Shown here: positions 20,796 through 33,474 of the stretch, one piece after another | How positions within the stretch are numbered: position 1 is the first letter of the stretch | Layout of the letters: every line of letters starts with the position of its first letter | NCBI GenBank assembly: GCA_947650285.1 | Contig: CANTFL010000378.1 | Coordinates: forward strand, 1-64,000 | Direction: 5' to 3' | Source of the DNA: Hyaloperonospora brassicae | Lineage: Eukaryota > Oomycota > Peronosporomycetes > Peronosporales > Peronosporaceae | DNA: 64,000 bases | Notes under the pieces: model-generated | The model's input: only the letters and a program-made list of their open reading frames with translations | Told to the model about the DNA's origin: nothing | Database searches by the model: none | Translations under genes and position numbers: made by a program

Positions 20796-22294
20796 TTGAA
20801 AGACTTACCGGCTCTGTACCGATTTGTGGAGGATCGGTATACGACACGCAACGGGTTGCTGTATAATATAGCTGTTCTCGGCAACACGCCTCGTGTCGTC
20901 GTCCCCGCTCATGATGATTTGCGTTTACGCGTCATGTACGAGTGTCACGATGCCCTAACAGGTGGTCATCGCGGGAGAGAAAAGACTTACCTCACGGTAA
21001 GTCGTGACTTTTACTGGCCACGCCAGTATCAGTTTGTACGCAAGTACATACGTGCTTGCGAGGTTTGTCAACGAGTGAAGCCTAGTCATTCATCCCGTGC
21101 ACCACTGCAACCTCTGCCTGGTCCAGCAGAGTGCTGGCAGTCCGTTTCAATGGACTTCGTCTCTGGTTTTCCCGAAGACGCTCACAAGAATAATGGTATT
21201 CTTGTGTTTGTTGACCGGTTAAGCAAGATGGTCCATCTTGCTGCCGTACCCGATTCGATCAAGGCTCAAGGTTGTGCTCGTGTCTTTCTCAACAAGGTCT
21301 TTAGACTCCATGGCTTACCCCGTGAACTCGTATCCGACCGTGACCCTCGATTCACGGCGGAATTTTGGCAATTCGTGTTCCGTTCTCTCAGAACACGGTT
21401 GACGATGTCCACTTCTGGCCATCCCAAAACAGATGATCAGACGGAGAGCGAGAACCGTGTCCTCGGAGAGATCCTTCGAGGATATGTCCACTCGTTTCCG
21501 AGTTGGAGCGAATTCCTACCCATGGTGGAATTCGCCATCAATAATTCGGTGCATGCTTCAACACAGCACACACCGTTTTACGTGAATGGCCTACGCCATC
21601 CACGAGTGCCCACCCTTATAGAGTGTGACCTTTGGATAAGGGGGGTGGGACTCGCTCCAGCAAAAACCGATCTGGCTCTTGCTCATCACGTGTCAACGCT
21701 AACGTCGTCACGTATAATGCCGATGTCGATCAGGTCGACATCGATGAAGAAAATCACCTCAATAATAGCAAAGACGCTATTATTGACTCGGATAATGATG
21801 ACGATGCTGGTATATTAAGCATCGTCTACGATTATTTCAGCGAGGAAGAAGACAACCTCGCTGAAGAAGAGAACAATCTGTTAGCAGTGCGCACGAAGCG
21901 CACTGAAAGACAAAACAAAGAGTCAACAGAGAACTATTTGCTGACTCGAGAGGCGATAGTCCGCTTGGTTCAAGACTACATCGCAAATGCGGTGGATCGT
22001 CAGAAACGAAACGCAGGCAAGAATGGAAGAGCAACTGTTCTTTCATTTAAGGTTAACGGCCTAGTACTTCTGTCTACGGTAAACCTACCTGGATATGCAG
22101 TCACTAGTGTAGGCAGTAGTAAACTACTGCCAAAATGCATTGACCCATTTCGTGTTTTGCACCGCAAAGGCAATTCATACACTATCGAATTGCCACGTAG
22201 GATGCGTGCGTATCCTACGTTTTACGTGGGGAGGCTTAGGTCATACTGTCAGTACAAGCTCTCTTCTTCCGATGAAGATAGCCCCCACGTTTAA
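20796..22294 (+). pseudogene. Element E: integrase core and C-terminal domain
   Basis: Integrase with an HHCC zinc domain (YECHDALTGGHRGREKTY ... CEVCQRVKPS) and DDE core: Asp in VSMDFVSGFP, Asp in LVSDRDPRFTAEFW, Glu in TESENRVLGEIL. After a frameshift near 21,650 come an acidic linker and the GPY/F-like C-terminal domain (DPFRVLHRKGNSYTIELPRRMR, FYVGRLRSYC). It ends at TAA 22,292-22,294. A chromodomain follows in another frame. It would insert the cDNA and, through the chromodomain, bias target choice. Confidence 0.87.
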
Positions 22295-23835
22295 GAAACT
22301 CCATCAGGTTTTTGCGCTCGCGCTCCAGACGTCCAACCTAGTCGCGCTAATCAGAGATCACTCCGTTAAAGCGAAGGATCTCTCCGCGAGCTGTCGCCAG
22401 CTCGCCAAAGAGAGTGCGGACGTCGCGCTCGACCTGAAGCTGCGAGACCGCACACTCAGCGCGGTCCTTCGCATGGTCCGTCTCGTGTTCCTTGCGGTAC
22501 TTTCGCAAGGAATCAGACAGGTCGTAGCGCCTGTTTCTCTCGTGCTTCAAATCATCACGAAATTCGGCGATTGCGCGATCCATCTCGTAAGGGTCGAGAT
22601 GGTGGGCCTGGGGTTCTTGGGCAGGTCTTTCCTCCTTCACCAATTCCTTTGATGGACTCGCACGGTGGTCAACGCTTTCTAGTGGAGCGTATCTTGAACC
22701 ACCGTGACAATTCAAAATCAAGGACGAGCACCTCGTCCATTGTCAAGGTATCCATCCTCTTGGAACAGCTGGGAGCGGAGTTCCCAGATGATGATGGATA
22801 TGCCTGGTCTCGTCCACCAGTATGACGAGACTTATCCGATTGGTCCTGGGGCCTATCGGTAAATAAGCGCTGTTGGCGCTTGTGGACGGATTGCAAATTT
22901 TCAATCGCGTCACGCATCTCAGCCGAGATGTGTGCCCTTCCCTAGGGCAAACTTAGGGTGTATACCTCCCTATGTGCACGTTGCGAGTTGTCAACACAAC
23001 TCGCACAATGGTCTCTCTAAGTGAGGCAAGGAATATCTGCTTCACTCGACAAACAGTGCAACCGGTACCTTGCACCGGTTGGTGTTCGCTTTTCACACTT
23101 AACGTACCGCCTCAAATTTCTGCAGCCACACATCTCGTCCAAAATTCTTTACATTCTGGACGAGCGCATTCCACGCAGCCAAAAACGAGTTTTTGTCACG
23201 CTTTTGGTTGCCGTTGTACCGTCGATGTCTAAGGAACACATCAAGATATAATTCTTTTTCAGCGCGAAAGTGACTCGCGCTGGAATCCAAGCCGTGAAGC
23301 TCAGTCGCATCGAATAAGTGTATTTGATGGTGTTGGCTTGTCTCGTGAGACAAGCTGTTGATGAGCCGTTCGGGCAAACGCCACGACTTCGACTCATCAC
23401 GTTTCACAGTGGTACCCTTGTCGGTACCACGGCTCCCAGATTGACGACGGCTCGCGCCATCGTCATCACGCTCGCGCGAATACGCACGAGCCGGTGGTGG
23501 TAAGGAATAGAATTCCTCACCACCCTGATCATCTTCATCACTGCCGAACAGACTGTGATCCGAATCACGAGTCCGTTCGTTCGGCAGTGGCCTTGGCGAA
23601 CACTGAGGCGTCGCCGGTGAGCGAGACGCCTCCGGCGCATTGCCCGAGTCACGTCTGACTCGCCAGAGTAGATGACCTCTACGTCGAGGTCATCATTCGC
23701 ACGCGGTGTGAAACCGCGTGCACCTGTAGCACCTGTTGCTGCAGGCGAAGAAGGAGCATCAGACGACGAATCGTCTTCCGCAGAGGCTGGCACAGCACTG
23801 GGCTGTGCGGGTCTTGAGTCACCTCGCATAGACAT
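22236..23835 (-). pseudogene. Element E: conserved antisense ORF
   Basis: Reads on the minus strand from MSMRGDSRPAQPSAVPASAE (ATG 23,833-23,835, 133 bp inside the 3' LTR) to a stop at 22,236-22,238 inside pol. Order: an acidic/Ser/Pro-rich N-terminus; a globular-looking middle (RLINSLSHETSQHH, LFDATELHGLDSS, ELYLDVFLRHRRYNGNQKRD, AWNALVQNVKNFGR); then a long coiled coil (MDRAIAEFRDDLKHERNRRY and onward). It is broken by a 4-nt deletion near 23,656 and by stops near 23,005 and 22,350. The same protein is encoded antisense in G. No known family is recognised. Confidence 0.7.
22571..22860 (+). pseudogene. Element E: chromodomain remnant of integrase
   Basis: QRFLVERILNHRDNSKSRTS begins a chromodomain, then frame shifts disrupt it. 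G keeps the rest (SYLVQWRGNPPS, one stop, NSWEPRSQLL). Chromodomains at the integrase end are the hallmark of chromoviruses and direct insertion to marked chromatin. The opposite strand here is the antisense ORF. Confidence 0.75.
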
Positions 23836-23967
23836 GTTATCTATGCGAGGTCAAGCGGAAAAAGAATGGAACGGATCCAACAAGTGCTCCCTGTCCCAAT
23901 TGTGCCCAACGAGTGGCCACCATGTTTTTTATATCACACTGTGATTAATAGTTAGGGGGGAGGGTTA

Positions 23968-24381
23968 TGTAACGGGGCAGCCCGTTACATGGTAATTGTC
24001 ATTCTAGAGATAATAACAATAAAGAATATTATGTTGAATATTCTTTTAACAATATCACCAATAGTGGTGATATTGGTTGATCGACCAAAGAGTCTGCCCA
24101 TTGGTTGGTATCTTGACGATATCAACCCACCAATCGCCGCAAGACGCGCGCAATGAGTGGTGAGTAGACGTCGTCATACATTCAGTTAGATTAGTATAAT
24201 TAAGTTAAATCAAACAGAGAGACAGTGGATAAAAGACTTAATTATATGAATATAACAATTCTTTTTCCCCTAAGATAGTGCTTGTGTCTGTCTTACCTAC
24301 CGCTTCCTCGGTTGCCCCGTGTACGCTTGTCGGCGCACGATACCCTTGCGTTAAGTTCACGCAAGAGTGTGCCCCGTAACA
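23968..24381 (+). repeat. Element E: 3' LTR
   Basis: Partner of 16,354-16,770, starting TGTAACGGGGCAGCCCGTTACA-type and ending CCCCGTAACA. It is preceded by a polypurine tract AGGGGGGAGGG (23,954-23,964). The flanks AGAAC (before the 5' LTR) and AGTTC (after the 3' LTR) are a probable decayed 5-bp target duplication. The A-type gag leader resumes directly after it. Confidence 0.9.
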
Positions 24382-26462
24382 AGTTCCATTCGTACCAGAT
24401 GGACCATCAGATAGGATGAAGAAAGATGCAAAGAGTTCGGACGACGTTAGAAAGCTGGTCATGATGAAACAGGATCAAAACGTTTACAAAGCTTGCAAGC
24501 CGAATGAAAAGTCAAGACTGAGAAGATAAATAAAAAAATTAAGTTAGTGGAACGCGAATGAAACTTTAAGAATTAACGATTCGATGAAATCAGCCGGGAC
24601 ATCCATTTGAAGCAGCTTAAGAAGCTATGTCGAGCGACCAGTGCTTAAGATGGTCAAGCCAAAACGGACCGGACTGCTACGCGGACAAATATCTGGAGCC
24701 AAACCAAGTTCCAACGTCCTAAAGGCGCTCCGGCATCTAATAAACCTGCTAACTGAGACAGGTATCACTACTGGAATGCTCAATACGCAAACGCTACTAG
24801 AGTGCAACCAAGACCGAGTTATTGCCGCTGGATAGTCGCTGTTGAGATGTTAAGTTCGATCATAAACGTACGCGACACTATAGAAAACCTGACTTCGCCG
24901 ATCGTCATCACGGGTAGACAGGTCGCGTCGCAAATCACGATGGATCAAGTTCTAACACTGATCAACGTTTCTCCAAATGGTAAAAACACGGGATGTCCCG
25001 TTACGCTTTAGTGGTTAGAAGATGTCACGAACGGTTGGGTCAAGATTTAACGGATGTCGCTGAAACTAAGGGTCGCAGATCTTTTGCGGAAGTTCTTGAA
25101 TTGAACAAGGCAAAAGCGCAATCGGCAAAGCCACCGGCAACCCAATCCGAGAATGTGGTGGAATCAGTGCAGGTGGCTTCTTATATTCGAGCATTTATAA
25201 GTAAAAATGAGCTAGAATAAGCTCGAATGAACGCTGGGCGATCGGCTTTTCACCAAGCTGAACCATTGATTTATATGACAGATGAGACATGGAGTCAGTT
25301 GGGTCGCATCTTAGCAGATCGCACAACTATGTTCATGAACAGTGGGAACAAGGAAATAAGAGATTACAGAGGTGGCAATGACAGGGGCGGCAGATAGTGG
25401 TCGATTGTCTAACGACCGAATTCGGATGTCTGCCGTGACCAAACTGATAAAGTTTGCCGGATGAGAAAAGAATGAAGAACAAGCTAGAAACTGGATCAGT
25501 ATGGTGATGGCGTCCTACGTGATCAAGTGCCTGATGCGGAGAAGTGTTTGGTGGTCAGCGATCTCCTTTCGGGACCGGCGCGTGACCGACATGACCAGCT
25601 CAGAAGCTCGACGTGGAATTTGTGGAACGCACTTCTAGAAGACTTCATGGCCACCTACGGAAGAAAGAATGAGCATTTTGGTTGGGAGAATCTACTACCA
25701 CGCCCGTAAGCAATCGAGCAAGGCTCCATTGAAGTACATGTACCGTCTGAATGTGGCTGCGATCGGAGCGAAGACCCCGGTACGAGATGGATCGTCCGCT
25801 ATCTGCAAGGAACATGCTAATCAATATATTGATATTTCGACAATTGCGATCCGGCGGAAATGTTGACAATTTTACGTCTTGGATATGTAGACAATCTTGA
25901 AGAATCTCTGCAAGAATGTGACAAAATGGAAGTCCAAGAAGCTCACGGTTCTATGGGGTCGAATAAATTTCGGCAGCGTCTCACGTCACCGGCGGCCCAA
26001 ATTCCAGCGAAACCAGCCCGGTCTGTGAGAGCGATCCACGTGAAAAGGGAGATCAGTGGGTCAGAAGTCGACTCCGGCGGATAGGATAATGATTCTGACC
26101 GACGTAATGTGTAGATGGCTGCAGCTGCGCATCGCGCTCAGAAGCCAGGAGACATGATCGTATAATATGAGTGATTCGATCAAGGAAGGTACTACGATCT
26201 TGAAAAGTCCCAAACAGTATGTACATACTGTTGGTCGAAGAGACATGACGATCAAAGGTGTTGAAAGCAATTGGCGTATTAAAAGTGCGGATGTAAGGGT
26301 CATCCTGTGGAAAATGGTTTTACGTGTGTTCCGTATTTAAAGAACATCCACGATGAAGGAAAGTGCCCAATGGAACAGTTTTATAACATGTTCTGCCAGT
26401 GGTACGTTCCTACAAAGCATGCAGGGATGTTGCCGGAACAAGCCGAGAAGATGCTAAATTAG
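24382..26462 (+). pseudogene. Element D: gag
   Basis: A heavily decayed relative of A gag. Recognisable stretches: a DDVRKLVMMKQDQNVYKA-type leader, KPKRTGLLRGQISG, TTGMLNTQTLLECNQDRV, AEKCLVVSDLLSGPARDRHD (capsid-like), RKQSSKAPLKYMYRLNVAA, and a ruined zinc-knuckle region at 26,215-26,360 ending HDEGKCPME. It carries many stops and indels. The frame closes at TAG 26,460-26,462, the same codon as the A gag stop. Pol opens in the -1 frame across that point, but the heptamer is degenerate (GCTAAAT). Confidence 0.75.
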
Positions 26463-28170
26463 TACGCTCGCCTGGTTGGAACCTGGTAGGAGCCGAGGGT
26501 TCTAGGCTCTGCATATATCCATTTGTGAAAAGCAAGTTGATTGATGAAAGAGGTGGTCAGCAAGATGATATAAATAATACATGTGATTCTTCAAAGTGTA
26601 GGCGTTCCGTTTAGAGTTTAGAAGACATGATGAGAACGCCCAATGGCCCACCCAGATAGAATTTTTCCTAGCGCCGGGTGAATCATGGGGATATTGGAAA
26701 TACCATACACCATGAAAATGGTTCAAGCAGGCGAATGTAATTAAGAAGATTCACAACAAAGAGGCCACAATGCTACTCGACTCGAAATCGGAGTCTCGAT
26801 CGTGGACACTGCCTTTGCTCGTAAGGTAGGATGTATCATCGACGAGGATCAAAAACAAGAGTGTGTGTACAGGCGAAAATACTTACATGAACGAAGGACG
26901 CAAAAAGATCAATATCGCTCTAAATGGATCACTGGTGTACTATTTTGATACTTGGGTGGGTGACCAAGTCGGTCAAGAGGTGACCCTGGGTATGGACTTC
27001 ATGGTACCCGCAGGTACACGTCTGGATTTAGCGAATGGGTCGCTGGTATTGGCGGATGAAGTGAGAATTCATCGAGCAGGACGTAGACCTCTGTAAGGAT
27101 CATCCATGCAACCGATCGTGGTCCCAGAACAGCACGTGGTTCTACCGGTCGGTAGATTGACAGATATAAGATTAAAAATATTTAGCTCAACGCCAAGCTG
27201 TGGATGAGACACGATCCAACATGACTACCAACCGTTCCCATCGGAAATGATCAAATCAAGTACTTGCATCTGAAAAATCTCGGCGATAAAGAAATTACCC
27301 ACGATCGCGGACCGGCTTTAGGATGGATTATCGCTGCCAATATGGTGCCTGGATACTCAGGATACGTCTCGGTATGATCGAGACGGTACAACGAGTGGCA
27401 GAATCTAGCATTTAAAGCAACGACAGAAAAAGAGGAAGAACTGCCACCCGAATAAGCTGGTCTGCTTGTGTATCACCACCATACCCTACGCCATAGACGA
27501 TTGAAGTCGACCGAAAGAGATTAATGGAGCATCAAACACCCCGATCTGAGAGGAGGAAGATGTTCCACGTTTGGAGCTACTACCACGTGTCGTCAATACG
27601 AGAGGAGAAGGGTGGAGGCGATCGAACACCCGAATGGCCGATGGAAGGAGGTGAAACGAATAAGGACATGGATTCCTTTCGATCACATGACGGATCGAGT
27701 GACGTGATCGACGACCTACAAGTGGATCATTGATCAACAAGCGTACCTCCTGTGGTTAACATGATTCAAGAACAAACGACGAACGATAGAGCAGGCGATC
27801 AGTCCAAGAAAGAGGCCGGACATTCGCCAGCAGTAATGACTGATGAAGAGCCATGTCTGGAAGATAACCAAGTCGAGAAAGAGCTGGATGTCGCTACCCA
27901 TCGTCATGGAAGTGGGGAAATGTACACCAAAGATGTGGATCAACACATGGCGGTATTGCCTGACATTGTTATGCCCAACTTTAAAATTACGATCGACAAA
28001 ATTTAGGTAGGCGATCCAGACGTACCGCTGACTGATGACGATGAACGATTGGTAAAACTGATCTGGAGAAACAAGCAATTTCTCACTGGTAATGTGAACG
28101 CACTCCCTCCAGCCGCACGAGGGGAGATATGCAATGCTAACGTGGGAGGAGCAAGCCCGATCGCGTAGAG
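26440..28170 (+). pseudogene. Element D: protease and acidic linker
   Basis: The -1 frame opens with KLVRSPGWNLVGAEGSRLCIY. A protease remnant follows near 26,760-27,096, where the active-site loop has lost its DSGA motif but NIALNGSLVYYFDTWVGDQ and VTLGMDFMVPAGTRLDL are kept. The linker (27,100-28,170) keeps RRKMFHVWSY- and MAVLPDIVMPNFKITIDKI-like pieces. It ends at Pro-Ile-Ala followed by TAG (about 28,167), the same stop position as in A at 1870-1872. Confidence 0.75.
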
Positions 28171-30130
28171 AGTACGGCCAGTAGCGCCCAAGTTTTGTGA
28201 AAAACTAGCGGATTTGATCAAAGGGCTGCTATCAGTCAATATTATTCGACCTTCCACATCACCATGGGCTTCGCCTATCGTTGTGATTAGTAAAAATAAT
28301 GGCGAGGACATTTGACTGTGTACCGACGATCGACGGGTAAATCAGCTGCCAAGTATGATGGTATATCCAATGCCGTCGATCAGTGAACCTTTTCAAGACA
28401 TGGACACAGCGATGTGGTACTGTTCACTGAATATGGTAAGCGGTTTTTGGGTAGTTGAAATGACGGAGTAAACGAGAAGTATTTACGCATTCCTTACGTC
28501 GTCAGGATGATTTGAGTGGCTACGGATGTCGTTTGAATCAAAGAATACTCCGCCGATTTACCAACGCCTGATCGACAATGCATAGTATGCCTACCATAGA
28601 TCGGTGATGATCCTGACGCCTCCTTTATGGAGCCTTCCAGATGAATCGACATTTTTAAAGGAATGGAATCGGACACCAGTCAAACATCTTCTGTGCTAGA
28701 TCAAAGGTCGTACATCGATGACATGCTGATTTCAGCTACATCGTGGACCTCTTTATACGTAATAGTAAAAGGATTGCTACATGTATGCGACAAGTGGCAT
28801 TTATCGATTAGCCTGACCATACGTTTTTGGGGACGGCGAATGGTGGATGATCTCGGTCATCAAGTATTGCTCGCTGAATTTGAAGCCCACCCGAAAGAAA
28901 GTTGGATCGCTGGTCAACATTCCTTTTTCACGAACGCCGCGGTCAACGCAGTCGTTTCTGGGTAGTTTGAATTACTATAGCTGATACATTGAAGATTTAG
29001 CAATATATGCATCCGTATTGTACGAACTACGCGAAGCAGATTCCCACGAGATCTGCCGCATGGAAAAGATGAAGTAGCCTTCACCGAATAAAAGAGAGTT
29101 GACGATCTAAAGAGTCGAGGGGACAGCGGAGTAGATCGTATCAATTTTACAGGGGGGATATACCATTTGACTACCGGAAATGTCATGGTGATAGCGATCC
29201 ATACCGTATCGGTTTTACAAGGGGCTATCCAGATTTTTCTTGTGTTACAGGGGGCGACCTAAATTTAATGGCAAAAGTCGATGAGAAAGCGATGATTTTG
29301 TAAACCATGTTGAAGTATAAGGTCGCTTAAACTTCGATTTGTAAACACTTTGATTCGGATCGTCCTCCAGTGATCGTGGTCTATGCTAGCAAATGGGCAG
29401 TATCTGCAGCTTTGCTACAAGAACACGACGGAACATACTGGCCTGTTACGTTCACGAGACGAACTCTAAAACACAACAAGCTTGAATATAGAATGGTGGA
29501 AAAGAAGCTTGGGCTCTGTTGCGCATCCTGAATATCGGCTACAATATGTTGGTTGAACGAGGAATAAAGGTCCTCACGCGTCATTCGACGTTGGTCTGGC
29601 TGGTACAATTTTCAAGTCTGAATATGAGGCGAGGGAGATTGGCGGCGCTGTTATCGAATTGGACGCTAGGGATCAAGAGTGAGAAAAGGGAGAAGATGAA
29701 ATACTTGGTACATTTGCTTCCAGCATTACCATGCGCGAAGAGGTTGACGAGATGTCGATCGCGATCACTCATTAGAAATAGCCGAAACATACTATGAGTA
29801 TGCCACCCCCAACGGTGGAGGAGGATGAAAGTAATTGGGTGGTCAGTTTCGATAAATCTGCCCAAACCAAACGAAAGACGGGGCGTATAGAAAAATAGTA
29901 TCGAAGCTTCCAGAATGGAAGATAGTGACTGCTGTAGCCGAATATGCGACAGACTTGACAGTGAGCGAGGCCGAGTATCGTGGTCTGCTATTAGGTTTCA
30001 GTCTCCTGGTCGATCAAACGAGGGGTCTTATCATTCTTCGTGGTGATTCTAACATGGTGATCAGACAGATGCGGGGGAAATCGATCGCAAAGCACCCGGA
30101 TTTAAGTTGTTACGTCATAAGGCGATGAAA
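28171..30130 (+). pseudogene. Element D: reverse transcriptase and two RNase H domains
   Basis: The RT N-terminus (LIKGLLSVNIIRPSTSPWA), VNQLPSMMVYPMP, MWYCSLNMVSGFWVVEMTE, then a broken palm and SYIDDMLISATSW (YIDD, about 28,715). A Gypsy RNase H remnant lies at 29,340-29,680 and the second archaeal-type RNase H at 29,830-30,125 (AEYATDLTVSEAEYRGLLLG, LRGDSNMVIRQMRG). Stops and frameshifts occur throughout. It confirms that A and D share a dual RNase H pol. Confidence 0.85.
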
Positions 30131-30276
30131 AAAACTCCGATCGTGGACAACCCACGAATTCCTACATATGAAGAGAGATTGGTATCAAAATGCTGACCGC
30201 CTAACAAGAAAGGCTTTGCAACAAGTGCAAGTCTCAATCTCTTTATCCGATCAAGATCGCCAGTATTTAGGTCCCG

Positions 30277-31860
30277 TTGTACCGGTTGGACGAGTTGTCG
30301 ACTCCCAAAAGTGTCGATCAAGTCGTGACAATACCTGACGTCACTAGGTCAGACGTAAGGATACGTCTATCGCCTGAAGTACTGCAAGAGGAATTTTTTC
30401 GGCAGGTCAGAATTGAAAGAATCAAGCAAGCACAGGAAGAGGAGAAGCGGATTAACAACTTGAAGGAATTTCTAATCGGGAACATAACAAAGCTGAGTGT
30501 TGAAGAAGCGAAAGCATGTGCTTTCATCGCGTCCGAATATGAAGTAGACGAAAGCGGACAATTGTTTTTCTGCTCTCTATCAACGGAATATCCAGACAGT
30601 CGCGGGGAGTTGGTTCGTTTGGTGATACCAGAACTACTGCAGCAAGATTTCCTACATCAAAATCATTCAAGTCTTGAGGGCAGCCATAACGGGATAGGCC
30701 GAACGAACCAACGAATTCGGTCTAATTTTCACTGGAGAGGACTCTATAGGAGTGTCCAGCGTTACGTGCGATAATGCGTTAATCTCACGACGGGAAAAAT
30801 AAAATCTTTTCTTCGGGCAATTCTCCGAGGAATGTACAAGCCACTTACCCGTGTAAGATAATCGCAATGGATCAGATACCGACACCACCGCGATCTTTTA
30901 AAGGAAACACCAATTTGTTGTTGTGGGTGGTCTTTTCGCAAAGTGCGTGATTGCCAAAGCTAGTTCCTCCAGATCTGCACAAACGATCACTGAGAGTTAC
31001 GAGGAGTGTGTGTTTCGAATATTTGGAGCAAGTGAAGAGATCAGCCACGATCGAGAGCCAGAGTTTATGACCGATTTCTTCCAAGCGTTCAATCGAATCG
31101 CGGGGCAGAGAAAACGTGCTCCCATAGCGTACCTACCTCAAGTGGACGGGACAGCAGAACGAATGGTGCAAACCCTGACTAGAGCGTTGAAAATGTACGT
31201 CCCGGACACAAATCAGAAGGATTGAGATGAATACGCCGAGAGGTTGACGTTCGCCATCAATACGGCAAAGGATTATGTGCGAGGAGCTGCTCCATTCTAC
31301 TTGAATCACGGTTGGGACAAACGATCGACGTTGGAAGCAACTTTTCCCATGGAAAGCACCAAACTACGGGATCGAGAAATTTAATGGTGGCGATATCATA
31401 TGCAGCGTCAATGCCAGCGGGCGAGAGAAGTCGTTGACGATCGTCTACGGATCGCGATCCAAGATCGGGCCGATTGACACAAAACTGAGGAAGTATCACA
31501 TGAGAACGAGGTTGGATCACATTCATGGCTTTATATGGATTGAGTGAAAGAATGGGATGCCCAAAAGCTGGCACATATGTGATATGGGCCATTAGGGGTA
31601 ATGGAACCTTGCGGAAGACACGCGGTGCAGTTGAAAATCTCGGGTACTTCGTTTCGATTGTTCCCACTGGTACATATACCCAAGCTTTAGCAAGTAAAAA
31701 ACCCTCCGTATTGGCCGATAAAAGCGAGCTGTTGAGGAGGCGGATCGCCTATGTTTTTACGAATCCATGTTTACAGAAGACAGCTAAAAGTGTGGTAAAG
31801 CGACTGTGGAATTTCGATGTAGAGTAACTGATCGCATTCCCGGTATGTTTCGAGCCAGTT
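30277..31860 (+). pseudogene. Element D: integrase
   Basis: 30,277-30,774 is open (165 aa) with a spacer and the zinc domain (QNHSSLEGSHNGIGRTNQR, HWRGLYRSV). The catalytic core is broken: 30,923-31,225 retains ISHDREPEFMTDFFQAFNRI (second Asp) and PQVDGTAERMVQTLTRALKM (Glu). The C-terminal domain decays from 31,226 (YAERLTFAINTAKDYVRGAA) to about 31,700 (ENLGYFVSIVP-type). Its chromodomain is not seen before the tandem array but appears as a separate piece at 33.48 kb. Confidence 0.8.
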
Positions 31861-32070
31861 AACGATGGGCTACCCGATTTCACATCTGGTCAGATCGCGT
31901 CCATTGGACAGTTAGAATAAAACGGATATCAGATCAGGCATTTTAGGACCTGAGATCTTGGGTCAAGGTATGCGGCGAAAGGTAACGTTGGCGATCAATC
32001 GATCAAGAAGGGATTTGCGGTGAGCAAGGCAATCTCGATCAAGGAGTCGATCGCGATCGTGATATATTGA
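31861..32070. other. No gene seen; GATC-rich spacer
   Basis: Non-coding sequence after D integrase, increasingly rich in GATC and grading into the tandem array. Confidence 0.5.
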
Positions 32071-32740
32071 TCAAAATCGTGATCAGTGATCAGGTATGTG
32101 ATCGCGATCAAGTTGGTGTGGAGCACACCATGTGATCCGCGATCAGCAAGGCGATCACGATCCGAAAGCGATCGAGATCGTGATCAGTGATCAGGTATGT
32201 GATCGCGATCAAGTTGGTGTGGAGCACACCATGTGATCCGCGATCGGCAAGGCGATCACGATCAGGAAGCGATCGAGATCGTGATCAGTGATCAGGTATG
32301 TGATCGCGATCAAGTTGGTGTGGAGCACACCATGTGATCCGCGATCAGCAAGGCGATCACGATCAGGAAGCGATCGAGATCGTGATCAGTGATCAGGTAT
32401 GTGATCGCGATCAAGTTGGTGTGGAGCACACCATGTGATCCGCGATCAGCAAGGCGATCACGATCAGGAAGCGATCGAGATCGTGATCAGTGATCAGGTA
32501 TGTGATCGCGATCAAGTTGGTGTGGAGCACACCATGTGATCCGCGATCAGCAAGGCGATCACGATCAGGAAGCGATCGAGATCGTGATCAGTGATCAGGT
32601 ATGTGATCGCGATCGAGTTGGTGTGGAGCACACCATGTGATCCGCGATCGGCAAGGCGATCACGATCAGGAAGCGATCACGATCAGGAAGCGATCGAGAT
32701 CGTGATCAGTGACCAGGTATGTGATCGCGATCAGACAATC
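32071..32740. repeat. 101-bp GATC-rich tandem array
   Basis: Six near-identical 101-bp steps (CAGGTATGTG landmark at 32,091, 32,192, 32,293, 32,394, 32,495 and 32,596), then a seventh at 32,714 after a unit lengthened by 17 bp. Each unit holds about eight GATC sites, the palindrome GATCGCGATC and a small hairpin GGTGTGGAGCACACC. The units differ by only a few bases, so expansion or homogenisation is recent compared with the surrounding decay. It lies beside an A-type LTR block. Confidence 0.95.
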
Positions 32741-32779
32741 ATATTAGGTGTGGGCGATGCAAGTACATGATCGCTACCG

Positions 32780-33175
32780 TCTAGAGAGAGCAACATGTGG
32801 TAAACAATATACAAGACATGAAGATAGGTATAGGATTGTTGAATTTGATCGGCTAACATTAAACAGAGTTCAATTTGCTTTAAAGTACACGTGTCAACTT
32901 CTCCTCTAGGTGGATCATTGGCCATCCGACGTCAAGTTTAGGTTTACATACTTTAATTAAGTGATATCCCTCGATTGTTTGGCCAGGGATCAAGATATCT
33001 CAAACAACACCTCAACTGCGACCGAACGCAGGAAACCCTTTGTGGTTGAGGACCCAAGATCGTGAGACGGCTCAAGTGATCAGAAGGCTCGCGAATCAAG
33101 GTTTACATTTGGACAAGGCGATCTGTTACAGATCAGGGTGACTCATATCGAGCACCCCACATGCATACAAGTGAT
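32780..33175 (+). mobile_element. A-type LTR-like block (3' side of D)
   Basis: Shared landmarks CTAACATTAAACAGAGTTCA, CAACTGCGACCGAACGCAGG, ATCGTGAGACGGCTCAAGTG and TCAGAAGGCTCGCG. It follows the tandem array and precedes another gag leader, so it can serve both as the 3' LTR of D and as the 5' LTR of the next unit. Confidence 0.6.
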
Positions 33176-33474
33176 CACGTGACGAATTCCACGTGATCAC
33201 ACCAACCCCGGTCGGGGTGTGAAGATTTCCACACCGTGATCGAACCTCGACCCCATCGCAAACACGGACAAGTTTTCCATTGACACGAATCTACTTGCAA
33301 GAGTGCAACCCGCTCCACCGATGGGCACACGAGGTGAGGAAGGCTATCAAGAACATGGAATTGGAGCACCCTCTCCGCTAGTCGGTCTTCCGGGCGTCAG
33401 TGGAGAGTTGGGAACGACTACTCAAAAGAGCGATTACCACTCCACCACAGGTGCGCACATTAGATAAAGATGAA
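33176..33474 (+). pseudogene. A-type gag leader (start of a deletion derivative)
   Basis: Reads TRGEEGYQEHGIGAPSPLVG then SGELGTTTQKSDYHSTTG, closely matching the gag N-terminus of element A. It stops abruptly near 33,470, where chromodomain sequence begins. Nearly all of gag and pol are therefore missing from this unit. Confidence 0.7.

Noticed and set aside
32071..32740. CRISPR-like array
   Set aside because: Units are tandem with no unique spacers and the genome is eukaryotic; it is a satellite.
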